Shown: piece by piece, positions 35,477 to 44,812 of the stretch
Position numbering within the stretch: position 1 is the stretch's first letter
How the letters are laid out: every line of letters starts with the position of its first letter
Assembly: GCF_004208415.1 (NCBI RefSeq)
Contig: NZ_CP035758.1
Location: 2,976,001 to 3,040,000 of the forward strand
Reading direction: 5' to 3'
Length of the DNA stretch: 64,000 bases
Source of the DNA: Ktedonosporobacter rubrisoli
Lineage (GTDB): Bacteria > Chloroflexota > Ktedonobacteria > Ktedonobacterales > Ktedonobacteraceae
Notes under the pieces: model-generated
What the model was told of the DNA's origin: nothing
The model's input: the letters and a program-made list of their open reading frames with translations, nothing else
Database searches by the model: none
Program-made: the position numbers and the translations under genes

Positions 35477-37195
35477 TTATTTAGCCATGTAGATGTTGCC
35501 CCAGGCGTCCGGCTCGAAGCCTCCGAAGCCCAGAGGGGTGACTGGATAGTTGCGCAATTTGGGATTTATGAGTAATTGAAATTGTCCCTGGAAGAGCGTG
35601 AGCCAGCCAACATCGTTGACGATCTTCTGTTCGGCATCGTTGTACTGCTGGGTGCGCTCCTGGGGATTAAGATTGATATCGGCCTTTTGCAACTCCTCCT
35701 GCACAGCCTGTTGCGCGGCAGCATTCTTGCTCTTATTCTGGCCATAATTGGCGAAGTTGAAAGAGGCTCCCTTGCCGAAGTTAAAAGTCACCCAGCCCTG
35801 TGGATCGGGATAGTTCCCCATTCCCATCAGCCAGATCTGTAAGGGGCCCGAATTCCCAATGGTGCTCATCCATTGTTGCGAAAGCGCCTCACCGCTCACG
35901 ACACTGGATTTTACAGTAACGCCCAGCACAGTTTGCCACTGCTGGACCAATACGGCGACGATGTTGGCAATGTCAGTGCTACCGGTGGAGTAGGTAAAGA
36001 TGAGGGGAGGCAACTGGCTGACGCTGGCATAGCCCTCTTCCTGCATGCCCTCCTGGAGCAACTGCTTGGCTTTGGCGGGATCTCCTTTGGTGCTCTTGAC
36101 GCCTGCGGGACCGCTGAGGTCCTTATTCAGGCCGGGCATGCCCTCAGGCATCAGATGATTCGTGGGGGTTACTGAGCCACGCATCACTTTCTCGGCAATC
36201 AAGTCCTTGTTGACAGCCAGGGCAAAGGCCTGGCGGATCTTGATGTTATCAAAGGGTTTGGCCAGATAGTTCATTTCAACATAGTCGAGTAGTAGCTCAG
36301 GTGAGTGTTGGAAGTCTTTACGGTTCTTAACCTCGCTCAGGTGGGTAAGCGGTACAGTAGCGTAATCAAGCTGGCCAGTCTGATAGCCCTTATAGGTAGT
36401 GTCTGTATCGCCCGAGCGCAGCATTTCCAGCTTTTGCAGTTTAGGGATTGGCCCATAATAGTTGGTATTGGGGACCAGGGTCAATCCTTTATTGTGATCA
36501 TACTGTGCTACCTTGAACGGACCTGAACCCCCACCTTCGGCCAGGTGTTCGGTCCACTTGCTGCCATACTTGTCAATGAGCTTCTTGTTGACTGGCAGAG
36601 CGATCGTGCTACCGGCAAGGGTCTGAAGGAAGTAGGAGGCCGGGTGCGCCAGCACGAAAACTAGGGTATTCTCATCCTTAACAATCAAGCTGTCGCCGAT
36701 GAGCGTTGGGATTTTGCCAGTAATCATTTTGTCCCAATCCTTCAGCACATCAAGGAATGTGGCTGTGGGTGATTTTATGGCTGGCGATAATGCGCGGTTG
36801 ATACTATAGGCGATGTCCTGAGCCTTCAGCGGCGTGCCATCGCTGAACTTGAGATTAGGCTTGAGCTTGAAGGTATAGGTAATTCCGTCTGAGGAGATGC
36901 TATGCGACTGAGCCATCTGATCGATGATGTTCAGGTTACGATCAAGAGTGATCAGGCCAGTAAAGATAATGCTAATCGCCTGATTATCCACAATCATTGA
37001 GGAAAGCGCGGGGTCCAACACCTGGAAATCCTCGGGACCAATGGGAAAGCGAAAAACCTGCTGGCTGGCCGGGGCGGGCTCCTGATCAGCGTTGTTTGCC
37101 TGTGGAGTTGGTCCTCCACAAGCTACGATGAGTAGCGTCAGCAGGCATAAAATACTTGATAGGAGCACTTTGCGGACGCGGATGTGCTCTGACAT
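35477..37195 (-). CDS. Oligopeptide-binding lipoprotein, family 5, duplicate copy 1
   Basis: 572 residues. The leader VLLSSILCLLTLLIVAC has the lipobox IVAC, then GGPTPQANNADQEPAPA. The SBP_bac_5 signature region is YTFKLKPNLKFSDGTPLKAQ, and the C-terminal half includes DINLNPQERTQQYNDAEQKI. It is an OppA/DppA-like peptide capture protein, externally anchored. The start at 37195 follows AAGGAGGGATTTCGC; an upstream extension to 37264 is unsupported. It is nearly identical to the next copy, exactly 2126 bases away at both ends. No permease or ATPase gene lies near, so it must feed a remote transporter or act as a receptor. Confidence 0.93.
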   Translation of the reverse strand: MSEHIRVRKVLLSSILCLLTLLIVACGGPTPQANNADQEPAPASQQVFRFPIGPEDFQVLDPALSSMIVDNQAISIIFTGLITLDRNLNIIDQMAQSHSISSDGITYTFKLKPNLKFSDGTPLKAQDIAYSINRALSPAIKSPTATFLDVLKDWDKMITGKIPTLIGDSLIVKDENTLVFVLAHPASYFLQTLAGSTIALPVNKKLIDKYGSKWTEHLAEGGGSGPFKVAQYDHNKGLTLVPNTNYYGPIPKLQKLEMLRSGDTDTTYKGYQTGQLDYATVPLTHLSEVKNRKDFQHSPELLLDYVEMNYLAKPFDNIKIRQAFALAVNKDLIAEKVMRGSVTPTNHLMPEGMPGLNKDLSGPAGVKSTKGDPAKAKQLLQEGMQEEGYASVSQLPPLIFTYSTGSTDIANIVAVLVQQWQTVLGVTVKSSVVSGEALSQQWMSTIGNSGPLQIWLMGMGNYPDPQGWVTFNFGKGASFNFANYGQNKSKNAAAQQAVQEELQKADINLNPQERTQQYNDAEQKIVNDVGWLTLFQGQFQLLINPKLRNYPVTPLGFGGFEPDAWGNIYMAK

Positions 37196-37330
37196 GCGAA
37201 ATCCCTCCTTATAAAATAAAGTAAAAAATAGTGCATATGCCGCCTCTACTTGCTGGGGCCACACTGTCCTGGAACGATCAAGCTTGATCAGCGTGGGATG
37301 GTGCTGTCTTCCAGTACTTGTGCGAGCAGC

Positions 37331-37410
37331 AACGTAGCAGCAGCAGTGCTCTGCCTAACTGGTAGCATTCTCGTGGCCTCGTTGCCACTGCCAACCGAGC
37401 GGAGCAAAAA
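37331..37410. repeat. Upstream repeat block, copy 1
   Basis: This roughly 80-base block, with the core CTGGTAGCATTCTCGTGGCC, also occurs at 39386-39464 with few changes. It was part of the duplicated segment and may contain the promoters of both genes. Confidence 0.75.
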
Positions 37411-37484
37411 ATGACGGATGAAGATACAAATCTGATATAGCGTGTATTCTCCATCACATGAACTGCATTGATGATCTGAAAAAC

Positions 37485-37548
37485 GCGCTGCGCGGACAAG
37501 CTGTTCCTGAACTGCTGAACAGCCAGATTGAACCTGCTCGCGCGGCAC
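37485..37548 (-). terminator. Long terminator of binding-protein gene copy 2
   Basis: GCGCTGCGCG pairs with CGCGCGGCAC (one wobble, one mismatch) around an inner GTTC/GAAC pairing. On the minus strand CGTTTTTC follows. The arms differ from copy 1 but the fold is kept. Confidence 0.75.
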
Positions 37549-37602
37549 ATTGCAAATTAGTGTACCCTTGTGCTCAAGCCAAATGTCCTCAGCGACAAAC
37601 GG

Positions 37603-39321
37603 CTATTTAGCCATGTAGATGTTGCCCCAGGCATCCGGCTCAAAGCCTCCAAAGCCCAGAGGGGTGACTGGATAGTTACGCAACTTGGGATTTATCAGGG
37701 CCAGAACCTGGCTCTGGAAGAGCGAAATCCAGCCAACGTCGTTGACGATCTTTTGTTCGGCATCGTTGTACTGCTGGGTGCGCTCCTGGGGATTAAGATT
37801 GATATCGGCCTTTTGCAGTTCCTCCTGCACAGCCTGTTGCGCGGCAGCATTCTTGCTCTTATTCTGGCCGTAATTGACGAAGTTGAAAGAGGCTCCCTTG
37901 CCGAAGTCAAAAGTGAGCCAGCCCTGTGGATCGGGATAGTTAGCCAGGCCCGACAGCCAGATCTGCAAGGGGCCTGAATTTCCTGTGGTGTTTAGCGATT
38001 GTTGTGTTAACACATCACTGCTCACGACACTGGATTTTACAGTAACCCCTAGCACCGTTTGCCACTGCTGGACCACGACGGCGACGACGTTGGCAAGGTC
38101 AGCACTACCTGCATAATAGATAAAAGTAATCGGCGGCAACTGGCTGACGCTGGCATAGCCCTCTTCCTGCATGCCCTCCTGGAGCAACTGCTTGGCTTTG
38201 GCGGGATCTCCTTTGGTGCTCTTGACGCCTGCAGGGCCACTCAGATTCTTATTCAGGCCGGGCAAGCCCTCGGGCATCAGATGATTTGTGGGGGTCACTG
38301 AACCGTACATGACTTTCTCAGCGATCAAGTCCTTGTTGACAGCCAGGGCAAAAGCCTGGCGGATCTTGATGTTATCAAAGGGTTTGGCCAGATAGTTCAG
38401 CATGATATAGTTAAGGTGCAGCTCAGGTGAATGTTGGAAGTCTTTACGGTTTTTGGCCTCGTTCAGATGGACGCGCGGCACAGGGGTGTAATCAAGCTGG
38501 GTTGCCTGATAGCTCTTATAGGTAGTGTCTGTATCGCCCGAGCGCAGCATTTCCAGCTTTTGCAATTTGGGGATCGGCCCATAATAGTTGGTATTGGGGA
38601 CCAGGGTCAATCCTTTGTTGTGATCATACTGCTCCACTTTGAACGGACCTGAACCCCCACCTTCGGCCAGGTGTTCGGTCCAACTGCTGCCATACTTGTC
38701 AATCAGCTTCTTGTTGACTGGCAAGGCAGTTGTGTTGCCGGCTAGAGATTGGAGGAAGTAGGAGGCCGGGTGCGCCAGCACGAAAACTAGGGTGTTCTCA
38801 TCCTTAACGATCAAGCTGTCGCCGATGAGCGTTGGGATTTTGCCAGTAATCATTTTGTCCCAATCCTTCAGCACGTCAAGAGACGAGGCTGTGGGTGATT
38901 TTATGGCTGGCGATAATGCGCGGTCGATACTATAGGCGATGTCCTGAGCCTTCAGCGGCGTGCCATCGCTGAACTTGAGATTAGGCTTGAGCTTGAAGGT
39001 ATAGGTAATTCCGTCTGAGGAGATGCTATGCGACTGAGCCATCTGATCGATGATGTTCAGGTTACGATCAAGTGCGACCAGGCCAGTAAAGATCACGCCA
39101 ATCGCCTGATTATCCACAATCAGACTAGAAAGCGCGGGGTCCAGTACACGAAAATCCTCGGGACCAATGGGAAAGCGAAAAACCTGCTGGCTGGCCGGGG
39201 CGGGCTCCTGATCAGCATTGTTTGTCTGTGGAGTTGGTCCTCCACAAGCTACGATGAGTAGCGTCAGTAGGCATAAAATACTTGACAGGAGCACTTTGCG
39301 GATGCGGATGTGCTCTGACAT
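37603..39321 (-). CDS. Oligopeptide-binding lipoprotein, family 5, duplicate copy 2
   Basis: 572 residues, the same length as copy 1 and nearly identical from the leader VLLSSILCLLTLLIVAC to the end EPDAWGNIYMAK. Differences cluster in the ligand-facing middle: copy 2 has TQLDYTPVPRVHLNEAKN where copy 1 has GQLDYATVPLTHLSEVKN, and LHLNYIMLNYLAKPF for LLLDYVEMNYLAKPF. This suggests divergence in ligand choice after duplication. AAGGAGGGG precedes the ATG at 39321. It has its own upstream region and terminator, so it is transcribed separately. No permease gene is near. Confidence 0.93.
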   Translation of the reverse strand: MSEHIRIRKVLLSSILCLLTLLIVACGGPTPQTNNADQEPAPASQQVFRFPIGPEDFRVLDPALSSLIVDNQAIGVIFTGLVALDRNLNIIDQMAQSHSISSDGITYTFKLKPNLKFSDGTPLKAQDIAYSIDRALSPAIKSPTASSLDVLKDWDKMITGKIPTLIGDSLIVKDENTLVFVLAHPASYFLQSLAGNTTALPVNKKLIDKYGSSWTEHLAEGGGSGPFKVEQYDHNKGLTLVPNTNYYGPIPKLQKLEMLRSGDTDTTYKSYQATQLDYTPVPRVHLNEAKNRKDFQHSPELHLNYIMLNYLAKPFDNIKIRQAFALAVNKDLIAEKVMYGSVTPTNHLMPEGLPGLNKNLSGPAGVKSTKGDPAKAKQLLQEGMQEEGYASVSQLPPITFIYYAGSADLANVVAVVVQQWQTVLGVTVKSSVVSSDVLTQQSLNTTGNSGPLQIWLSGLANYPDPQGWLTFDFGKGASFNFVNYGQNKSKNAAAQQAVQEELQKADINLNPQERTQQYNDAEQKIVNDVGWISLFQSQVLALINPKLRNYPVTPLGFGGFEPDAWGNIYMAK

Positions 39322-39686
39322 GCGAAACCCCTCCTTGAATGCCTGACTCGCATTCATTATGAAGTAAAAAATAGTGCTTAGGTTGCAACGTAGCAGCAGT
39401 GCTCTGCCGAACTGGTAGCATTCTCGTGGCCTCGTTGCCACTGCCAGCCGGGCAGAGCAAAAAGTGGCTAAAGAAGAAACATTGCGCTTCGGAACCAGGC
39501 GCTAGAGATGTATTATGTTGTTCATTCTCCCCTTTCTAGCAAAGTGAAATTGCATCGGGCCCTGGCGAAATTACTCTTCGGGCCGGCGTGAACGCTGCTT
39601 TGAAAGTCGGCAGAAAGTTGCCCTGACTGGCCGGGCAGACCTCTTCATACTCACGACAAAAATAACTAAGCCGTCCCTTAGCACAT
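39322..39686. other. Upstream region of binding-protein copy 2
   Basis: These 365 bases contain the ribosome site of copy 2 and the repeat block 39386-39464. The rest, up to the serine hydrolase stop, shows no gene and no clear terminator. Confidence 0.45.
39386..39464. repeat. Upstream repeat block, copy 2
   Basis: Near-identical to 37331-37410. It lies about 65 bases before the copy 2 start, against about 136 bases in copy 1. Confidence 0.75.
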
Positions 39687-41165
39687 TCATGAAAGACGCG
39701 TGAAAACAATTGGGTTTACCTCCGGCTCTAACGGAACCGCCAGGCTCGCGATATTGCCGGCGAGATTTGTGCCGAAAGAGACTTTTAGCGTGAGATCAAA
39801 GTGGCTCTGATAGGCCAGGAAGGCATCATAGTGAAAATGGGTTAGGCTGTATTCCAGGTCGTTATAGAACGCCTTTAAGCCCTCACCTTCGACAGTCAGG
39901 GTGAGCAGGCCATAGCCGGGATGCTCGTATTGGCCGGCATAAGCGCTCAAGGGATGCGAGAGGGCCGTACCAGGCACCTGTCCCTCGGTAAGTGCTTGCT
40001 GCGCCTGCTTCTTCAGCTCAAGCGCTTGCGCGCTGCCACGCAGCATGCGCTCGTTCCAGGGCAACTCATCAAGTCCCAGAAGTCGATCGCAGATATTAAA
40101 GGCAAATATATTGGGAAACAGCACGGCTTCGAACTCTAGATTGGTTAAGACAACGATGCCTAGATTATCATCGGGCAGGAAGGTCGTCATGACCGTGAAG
40201 CCATCAATACCTCCGCTATGTTGCGCTAGCTCATGGCCCCGGTAACTGAAGACTCGCCAGCCCAGCGCCGCACAATAGCGAGCCTCTTCTGGATACTTCA
40301 TCCCCACCTGATAATGATCGATAGGAATGATACCCTGTGGCTCAAGAATCTGCTTAAACTGTGCTTCGGAGACCAGGCGTTGCTCGCCGTACCTGCTCTG
40401 TTTGAGCAGAGCGCGCAGCCACTTAGTCATGTCCTCGACATTCGAGTTCAGAGCTCCTGCCGGATCGTAGGATGTACCCTTATTGAACCTGGGATAGAAA
40501 CGGGTGCGTTGCGTCTTGCCCTTGATAGTTTTATAGGGCAGGGCATAGTCTGCGGCGCGCTGTACATCCTGAACGCTAAAGCTGGTACTATTCATGCCCA
40601 GCGGCTCCAAAATGCGCTGGCGGATGAAGGCGTCCCAGCTCTGCCCGCTGATTGCCTCTAAGAGGTAGCCAGCCACACCGTAGAGCAGGTTATTGTATTG
40701 CCAGCCGGCGCGAAGATCTTTGTTGAACTCAAGATGGGGCAAACGCCCAATGAGCTCTTTGACCGTGACAAGAGAGTTATAGGCCAGCGCGTCATGTCCG
40801 GGCAAGCCGCTGCGGTGTGTGAGAATATCGCGGGTAGTCAGGCGCTCGCTCGTGACACTATCGGCCAGCTTGAACTCGGGCAAGTAGTTGCGTAGAGGCG
40901 CATCCCAAGCAAGCTTACCCTCGTCCACAAGCATTGCCAGGCTCATTGCCACAAAGGCCTTCGTGCAGGAGCCGATGGCAAAGATACTTTGCGGCGTCGT
41001 TTCAAGGCCTTGTTCTCGATCACGTTGGCCAAAGCCGCGCGCGTAAATCACCTCATCATCTTTGACAATGCCAATCGCTACGCCCGGAATTTGCCATGTT
41101 TGCATAACGTGATCTACGAATTCTTCGTAGCCGTGCAGGCGCTCTCTATGAGTTGCACGAGACAT
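39687..41165 (-). CDS. Serine hydrolase, class C beta-lactamase fold (copy A)
   Basis: 492 residues. The penicillin-binding motifs are present: SCTK (Ser66, Lys69), YNN (Tyr157) in WQYNNLLYG, and HSGG as the KTG-like third box. Residues 1-370 form the beta-lactamase fold; a C-terminal lipocalin-like domain (about 385-490, SHPLSAYAGQYEHPGYGLLTL) follows. Such proteins are D,D-peptidases, D-aminopeptidases or esterases rather than resistance enzymes. No signal peptide is seen, so it is probably cytoplasmic. Two close relatives follow at 41.4 and 44.8 kb, interspersed with peptide-binding proteins, so work on imported or exported peptides is inferred. Confidence 0.92.
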   Translation of the reverse strand: MSRATHRERLHGYEEFVDHVMQTWQIPGVAIGIVKDDEVIYARGFGQRDREQGLETTPQSIFAIGSCTKAFVAMSLAMLVDEGKLAWDAPLRNYLPEFKLADSVTSERLTTRDILTHRSGLPGHDALAYNSLVTVKELIGRLPHLEFNKDLRAGWQYNNLLYGVAGYLLEAISGQSWDAFIRQRILEPLGMNSTSFSVQDVQRAADYALPYKTIKGKTQRTRFYPRFNKGTSYDPAGALNSNVEDMTKWLRALLKQSRYGEQRLVSEAQFKQILEPQGIIPIDHYQVGMKYPEEARYCAALGWRVFSYRGHELAQHSGGIDGFTVMTTFLPDDNLGIVVLTNLEFEAVLFPNIFAFNICDRLLGLDELPWNERMLRGSAQALELKKQAQQALTEGQVPGTALSHPLSAYAGQYEHPGYGLLTLTVEGEGLKAFYNDLEYSLTHFHYDAFLAYQSHFDLTLKVSFGTNLAGNIASLAVPLEPEVNPIVFTRLS

Positions 41166-41388
41166 AAATACCTCTTCTAGTGAAAAGATTCATTATATAA
41201 CTATCTGATACCCGGCCTTCCCGGCCCTCCAAGGTTTGAGAGCCAGGAAGTTCAACGATTCAGGCCTTTCTCACCACATCCAGGGCGCTCTTCTACATGC
41301 CAACTACATTGTTGGCCGGGTAAGTTCGCGAATAGATGGAGAGGCGGTATGCAGACAGCCCCACCATTAAGGAAGAGTGCCGGCCTGG

Positions 41389-42894
41389 CTACTCTTGAGC
41401 GGCCTTGACCGCAACGCGCTTAAATACAATCGGGTTCGCCGCCGGCTCCAAAGGTGCCGCCAGACTTGCTACATTGCCATCGAGATCGGTAGCAAACGAA
41501 ACCTTGAAACGATACTCATAATATGCCAGCTCGGTCTGAAACACATCGTAGTGGAAGTGAGTAAACCTATATTCTACGTTGTTGTAAAGGCCCTTTAAGC
41601 CCTGCTCATCCAGAGAGACGGTGAAGGCGCCGTAGCCGGGATGCTCGTACTGGCCAACGTAAGCGCTCAAGGGATGAGAAGGAGGGGCATCTTTTACCTG
41701 CTTGGCGTCTTCCTCTTTGCGCTGTTGTTTTTGCCGCTCTACCGCCGTATCAAATGATTGCCGTGTGCGTTCGTTCCACGGCATCTCATCTAGCCCCAGC
41801 ACACGATCGCAAAGATTGAAGGTAAAGATGCTATGTACCGCAACCTGGTAAGCCTCACGATTGGTAAATGTAACGATACCAAGTTTGTCATCGGGCAAGA
41901 AGGTAGTGAGCAGGCTAAAGCCTGGCACGCCCCCACTATGCTGCACGACTCGATGTCCTCGGTAGGTGAAGGTCCACCAACCTAGCCCGTAACAATAGTG
42001 TGATTCTTCAGGATATGCCTCGCTTCGAAGCTCCCCGCGGGGTACAATCATTTGGGGTCCGATAAGTTGCTCATATTGAGCCTGAGAAACCAGGCGTTGC
42101 TCGCCATCGCCGTACTTTGTGCCGTTAATCAGGCAGCGCACCCACTTTAAGGTATCATCTACATTGGAAGCCATTGATCCGGCGGGCGCATCGGTCATTG
42201 TCTCAGGAGAATAATAGGAAGTGCGTTGCAGCTCACCTTTCTCCAGTCTGTAGGGCGCTGCATATTCCGCTGCCTGGCGCATCTCCTGCAGGCTAAAGCC
42301 AGTATTGTTCATGCCCAACGGCTCCCGAATGCGCTGACGGATGAAGGCGTCCCAGCTCTGCCCGCTCAGCGTCTCTAGCAGATAGCCGGCCGTTGCGTAG
42401 AGCAAATTATTGTATTGCCAGCCTGCGCGCAAATCCTTAGTGAGCTCAAGATGGCGGAGGCGCTTGACGAGTTCTGGTAGCGGGAAATAAGTATTCTCGG
42501 CGAGCAGGTCGTGGCGCGGCAGACCAGTGCGATGCGAGAGGATGTCGCGGGTGGTCACGCGCTCGCTGGCCACGCTATCCGAGAGCTGGAATTCGGGCAA
42601 GTAGTTGCGCAACGGAACATCCCAGTCAAGCTTGCCCTCATCCACCAGCATGGCCAGGCCCATGGCTACATAGGCTTTGGTGCAAGAGGCTATGCAAAAG
42701 ACTGTCTGAGGCGTCATCGCCAGACCTTGCTCTCGATCACGCTGACCAAATCCACGCGTGTAAATCACCTCATCATCTTTGATGATGCCAACGGCGACAC
42801 CGGGTACTTTCCATTCCTGCATGCGCGCCAGGGCGAACTCCTCGTAGCTTTGCAGCCGTTGGGCAGGCGAGGGAAGTGACGAAGCTTGTGCCAT
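41389..42894 (-). CDS. Serine hydrolase, class C beta-lactamase fold (copy B)
   Basis: 501 residues. Active-site motifs: SCTK (Ser70, Lys73), YNN in WQYNNLLYATAG and HSGG. A C-terminal lipocalin-like domain begins at SHPLSAYVGQYEHPGYGAFTV. It is closely related to copy A and less so to copy C. A lysine/glutamine-rich linker (RQKQQRKEEDAKQVKD) separates the domains. The stop of the broken binding-protein gene lies 40 bases upstream of its start codon, so the two were probably one transcription unit. A reaction on D-amino-acid peptides or esters is inferred only from family. Confidence 0.92.
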   Translation of the reverse strand: MAQASSLPSPAQRLQSYEEFALARMQEWKVPGVAVGIIKDDEVIYTRGFGQRDREQGLAMTPQTVFCIASCTKAYVAMGLAMLVDEGKLDWDVPLRNYLPEFQLSDSVASERVTTRDILSHRTGLPRHDLLAENTYFPLPELVKRLRHLELTKDLRAGWQYNNLLYATAGYLLETLSGQSWDAFIRQRIREPLGMNNTGFSLQEMRQAAEYAAPYRLEKGELQRTSYYSPETMTDAPAGSMASNVDDTLKWVRCLINGTKYGDGEQRLVSQAQYEQLIGPQMIVPRGELRSEAYPEESHYCYGLGWWTFTYRGHRVVQHSGGVPGFSLLTTFLPDDKLGIVTFTNREAYQVAVHSIFTFNLCDRVLGLDEMPWNERTRQSFDTAVERQKQQRKEEDAKQVKDAPPSHPLSAYVGQYEHPGYGAFTVSLDEQGLKGLYNNVEYRFTHFHYDVFQTELAYYEYRFKVSFATDLDGNVASLAAPLEPAANPIVFKRVAVKAAQE

Positions 42895-42934
42895 TGATTC
42901 TACTCCTTACTATTGCTTCAATGCATCGTAGTAT

Positions 42935-44640
42935 CTACTGTACAAAGTACATTTTGCTCCAGGCATCTGGCTCGATGAGCCCGACCGGACTCAGTGGGAA
43001 GTTTTGTAATTTAGGATTGACGAGTACCTGCAACTCGGTCTGGAAGAGCGGAAGCCAGGCTACATCGTTGGCAAGTTTTAGCTCGGCATCGTTGTATTGT
43101 TGGGTACGTTGCTGGGGATTAAGATTTGTATCCGCCTGCTGCAATTCTTGCTGTACCGCCTGTTGGGCAGCTCCCAGCTTCCCTTTGCTCAGCCCATAGT
43201 TCAGGGTATTGTACGAGGCCCCTTTGCCATAGTAGAAGCTCAGCCAGCCCTGGGGATCGGCATAGTTGCCAAATTGTAACATCCAGATCTGCAGCGGTCC
43301 CGAGTTGCCAATGGTATTCAGTCGCTCTTGAATCAGGACTTGATAGGTTGCCACTGAGGCCTTCACAGTAACGCCCAGTACTGCTTGCCACTGCTGCACC
43401 AGTACTGCGGCGATGTTGGCAAGGTCACTATCGTCAGCAATGTAGGTAAAGGTTATCGGGGAAGCTGATTGACGCTGGCATAGCCCTCTTCCTGCATACC
43501 CTCCTGCAAGAGCTGTTTCGCTTTGCTGGCATCTCCTCGCGTGCTGCTCACACCGGCCACACCGGTAAACGCTTTATTATAGCCAGGCATACCCAGGGGC
43601 AAAATATGATTGGTGGGGGCCGTTGCTCCGTGCATGACATTCTCGGCCAGCAGGTCTTTATTGACGGCCAGGGCGAAAGCCTGGCGAATCTTGACGTTAT
43701 TAAAGGGTTTGGCCAGAAAGTTCATCGTTATGGCGGTCATCTGAAGGATGGGCACCTGGTGAAAATCTTTGCGTTGCTTCGCACTGGCGAGCTGGATTGT
43801 TGGGACAGTGGTGTAATCGAGCTGACCTGTCTGGTAGGTTTTGTAGGTGGTGTCCACGTCTCCCGAGCGTAGCATCTCGATCTTTTGCAGCTTGGATTGA
43901 GGGCCTGAATAATTGGGATTTGGCACCAGAGTCAGCCCTGTGTTGTGATCGTAGGCCTGAGCCTGGAATGGTCCCGAGCCGGCTCCCTCGGCTAGATGAT
44001 CGGTCCATTTGGAGCCATATTTCTCGATTAGCCTCTTGTTAACGGTAAACGCCTCAGGTCCAGACAGCGCTTGCAGGAAATAGGCAGCGGGACTGCTCAG
44101 TGCAATCGAGATGGTCTGCAGGTCCTTGACAAGCAGGCTATCGCCGATAAGGGTCGGAATCTTGCCTGCAAGTATTTTGTCGGAGTCTTTGATGGGCTCC
44201 AGCAAGGAAGAAGTTGGAGATTTCGTCTCCGGAGAAAGGACGCGATTGATGCTATAAGCGATATCCTCAGCCGTTATCGGGCTGCCATCGCTGAACTTTA
44301 AATTGGGCTTGAGCTTGAAGGTATAGGTCAGACCATCCGCCGAGATCTGATGAGAGGCGGCCATCTGGTCGATCAACGTGCCATCGGACTTGAGCTCGAC
44401 CAGGCCAGTAAAGATCATCTGGATCGTAAAATTATCGATATCAAGCATAGCACGGGCGGGATCTAGCGTGCCGAAATCGGCTGCGCCGATAGGATAGCGC
44501 AAGACCTGTTTATCAGCCGGAGCGGGTGTAAGATTGCTATTGTTGGGGCCGGGGGACGTTGCCCCACAGCCGACGAGCAGTAGCGCAAATAAGCATAACA
44601 GGATGGGCGGCAACTTGCGCACAAATAGGCGGTCTGGCAT
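42935..44640 (-). pseudogene. Oligopeptide-binding lipoprotein, family 5, broken by a frameshift
   Basis: The first frame (44640-43453) encodes the leader LLCLFALLLVGC and most of an SBP_bac_5 protein, ending NQLPR and stop. The rest (42935 to about 43452) continues one base out of frame: the intact duplicates read SQLPPLIFTY or SQLPPITFIY here, and adding one base to the C run at 43458-43461 restores QLPPITFTYIADD and joins both parts into about 568 residues. It is a third, more diverged relative of the 35-39 kb copies. The break is either a real mutation or a homopolymer sequencing error; everything else about the gene is intact. Confidence 0.85.
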
Positions 44641-44705
44641 GCGGACTTCCTCTCCTTTGTAAGAAGCATGTATTCAGGTGGGCTCTTTGACCAGATAGAT
44701 GCGCT

Positions 44706-44730
44706 CGTGGCGCAGTTCGAATGCGCCACG
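44706..44730 (-). terminator. Hairpin between serine hydrolase C and the binding-protein gene
   Basis: CGTGGCGCA (44706-44714) and TGCGCCACG (44722-44730) pair perfectly; the loop contains TTCGAA and can extend the stem. It lies 82 bases after the hydrolase stop, without a T run. Confidence 0.55.
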
Positions 44731-44812
44731 GAGAAGCATAACGAGAGAAAAATAAGGACGACTGGTCTGCGTCACATCGGTGAAATGGAGAGCAGGCAGA
44801 ATGGGCAGATGA

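Larger units (their letters stand above)
35363..37195 (-). repeat. Tandem duplication unit 1 (binding-protein gene plus terminator)
   Basis: The gene and its terminator are repeated in unit 2 (37485-39321). The genes are offset by exactly 2126 bases at both start and stop, so no net indel has arisen within the coding region. Confidence 0.85.
37196..37602. other. Spacer between the duplicated binding-protein genes
   Basis: These 407 bases hold the upstream region of copy 1 and the terminator of copy 2. A block (37331-37410) is repeated at 39386-39464 upstream of copy 2, 74 bases nearer the gene there. Minus-strand frames of 86-90 codons here lie in repeated non-coding DNA and are not called. 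Confidence 0.55.
37485..39321 (-). repeat. Tandem duplication unit 2
   Basis: Second copy of the binding-protein gene and its terminator; see unit 1 at 35363-37195. The related upstream block extends the homology to about 39464. Confidence 0.85.

Noticed and set aside
37278..37550. 90-codon minus-strand frame between the duplicated binding-protein genes
   Set aside because: It spans a terminator and a duplicated non-coding block; the corresponding frame before copy 2 is not kept.
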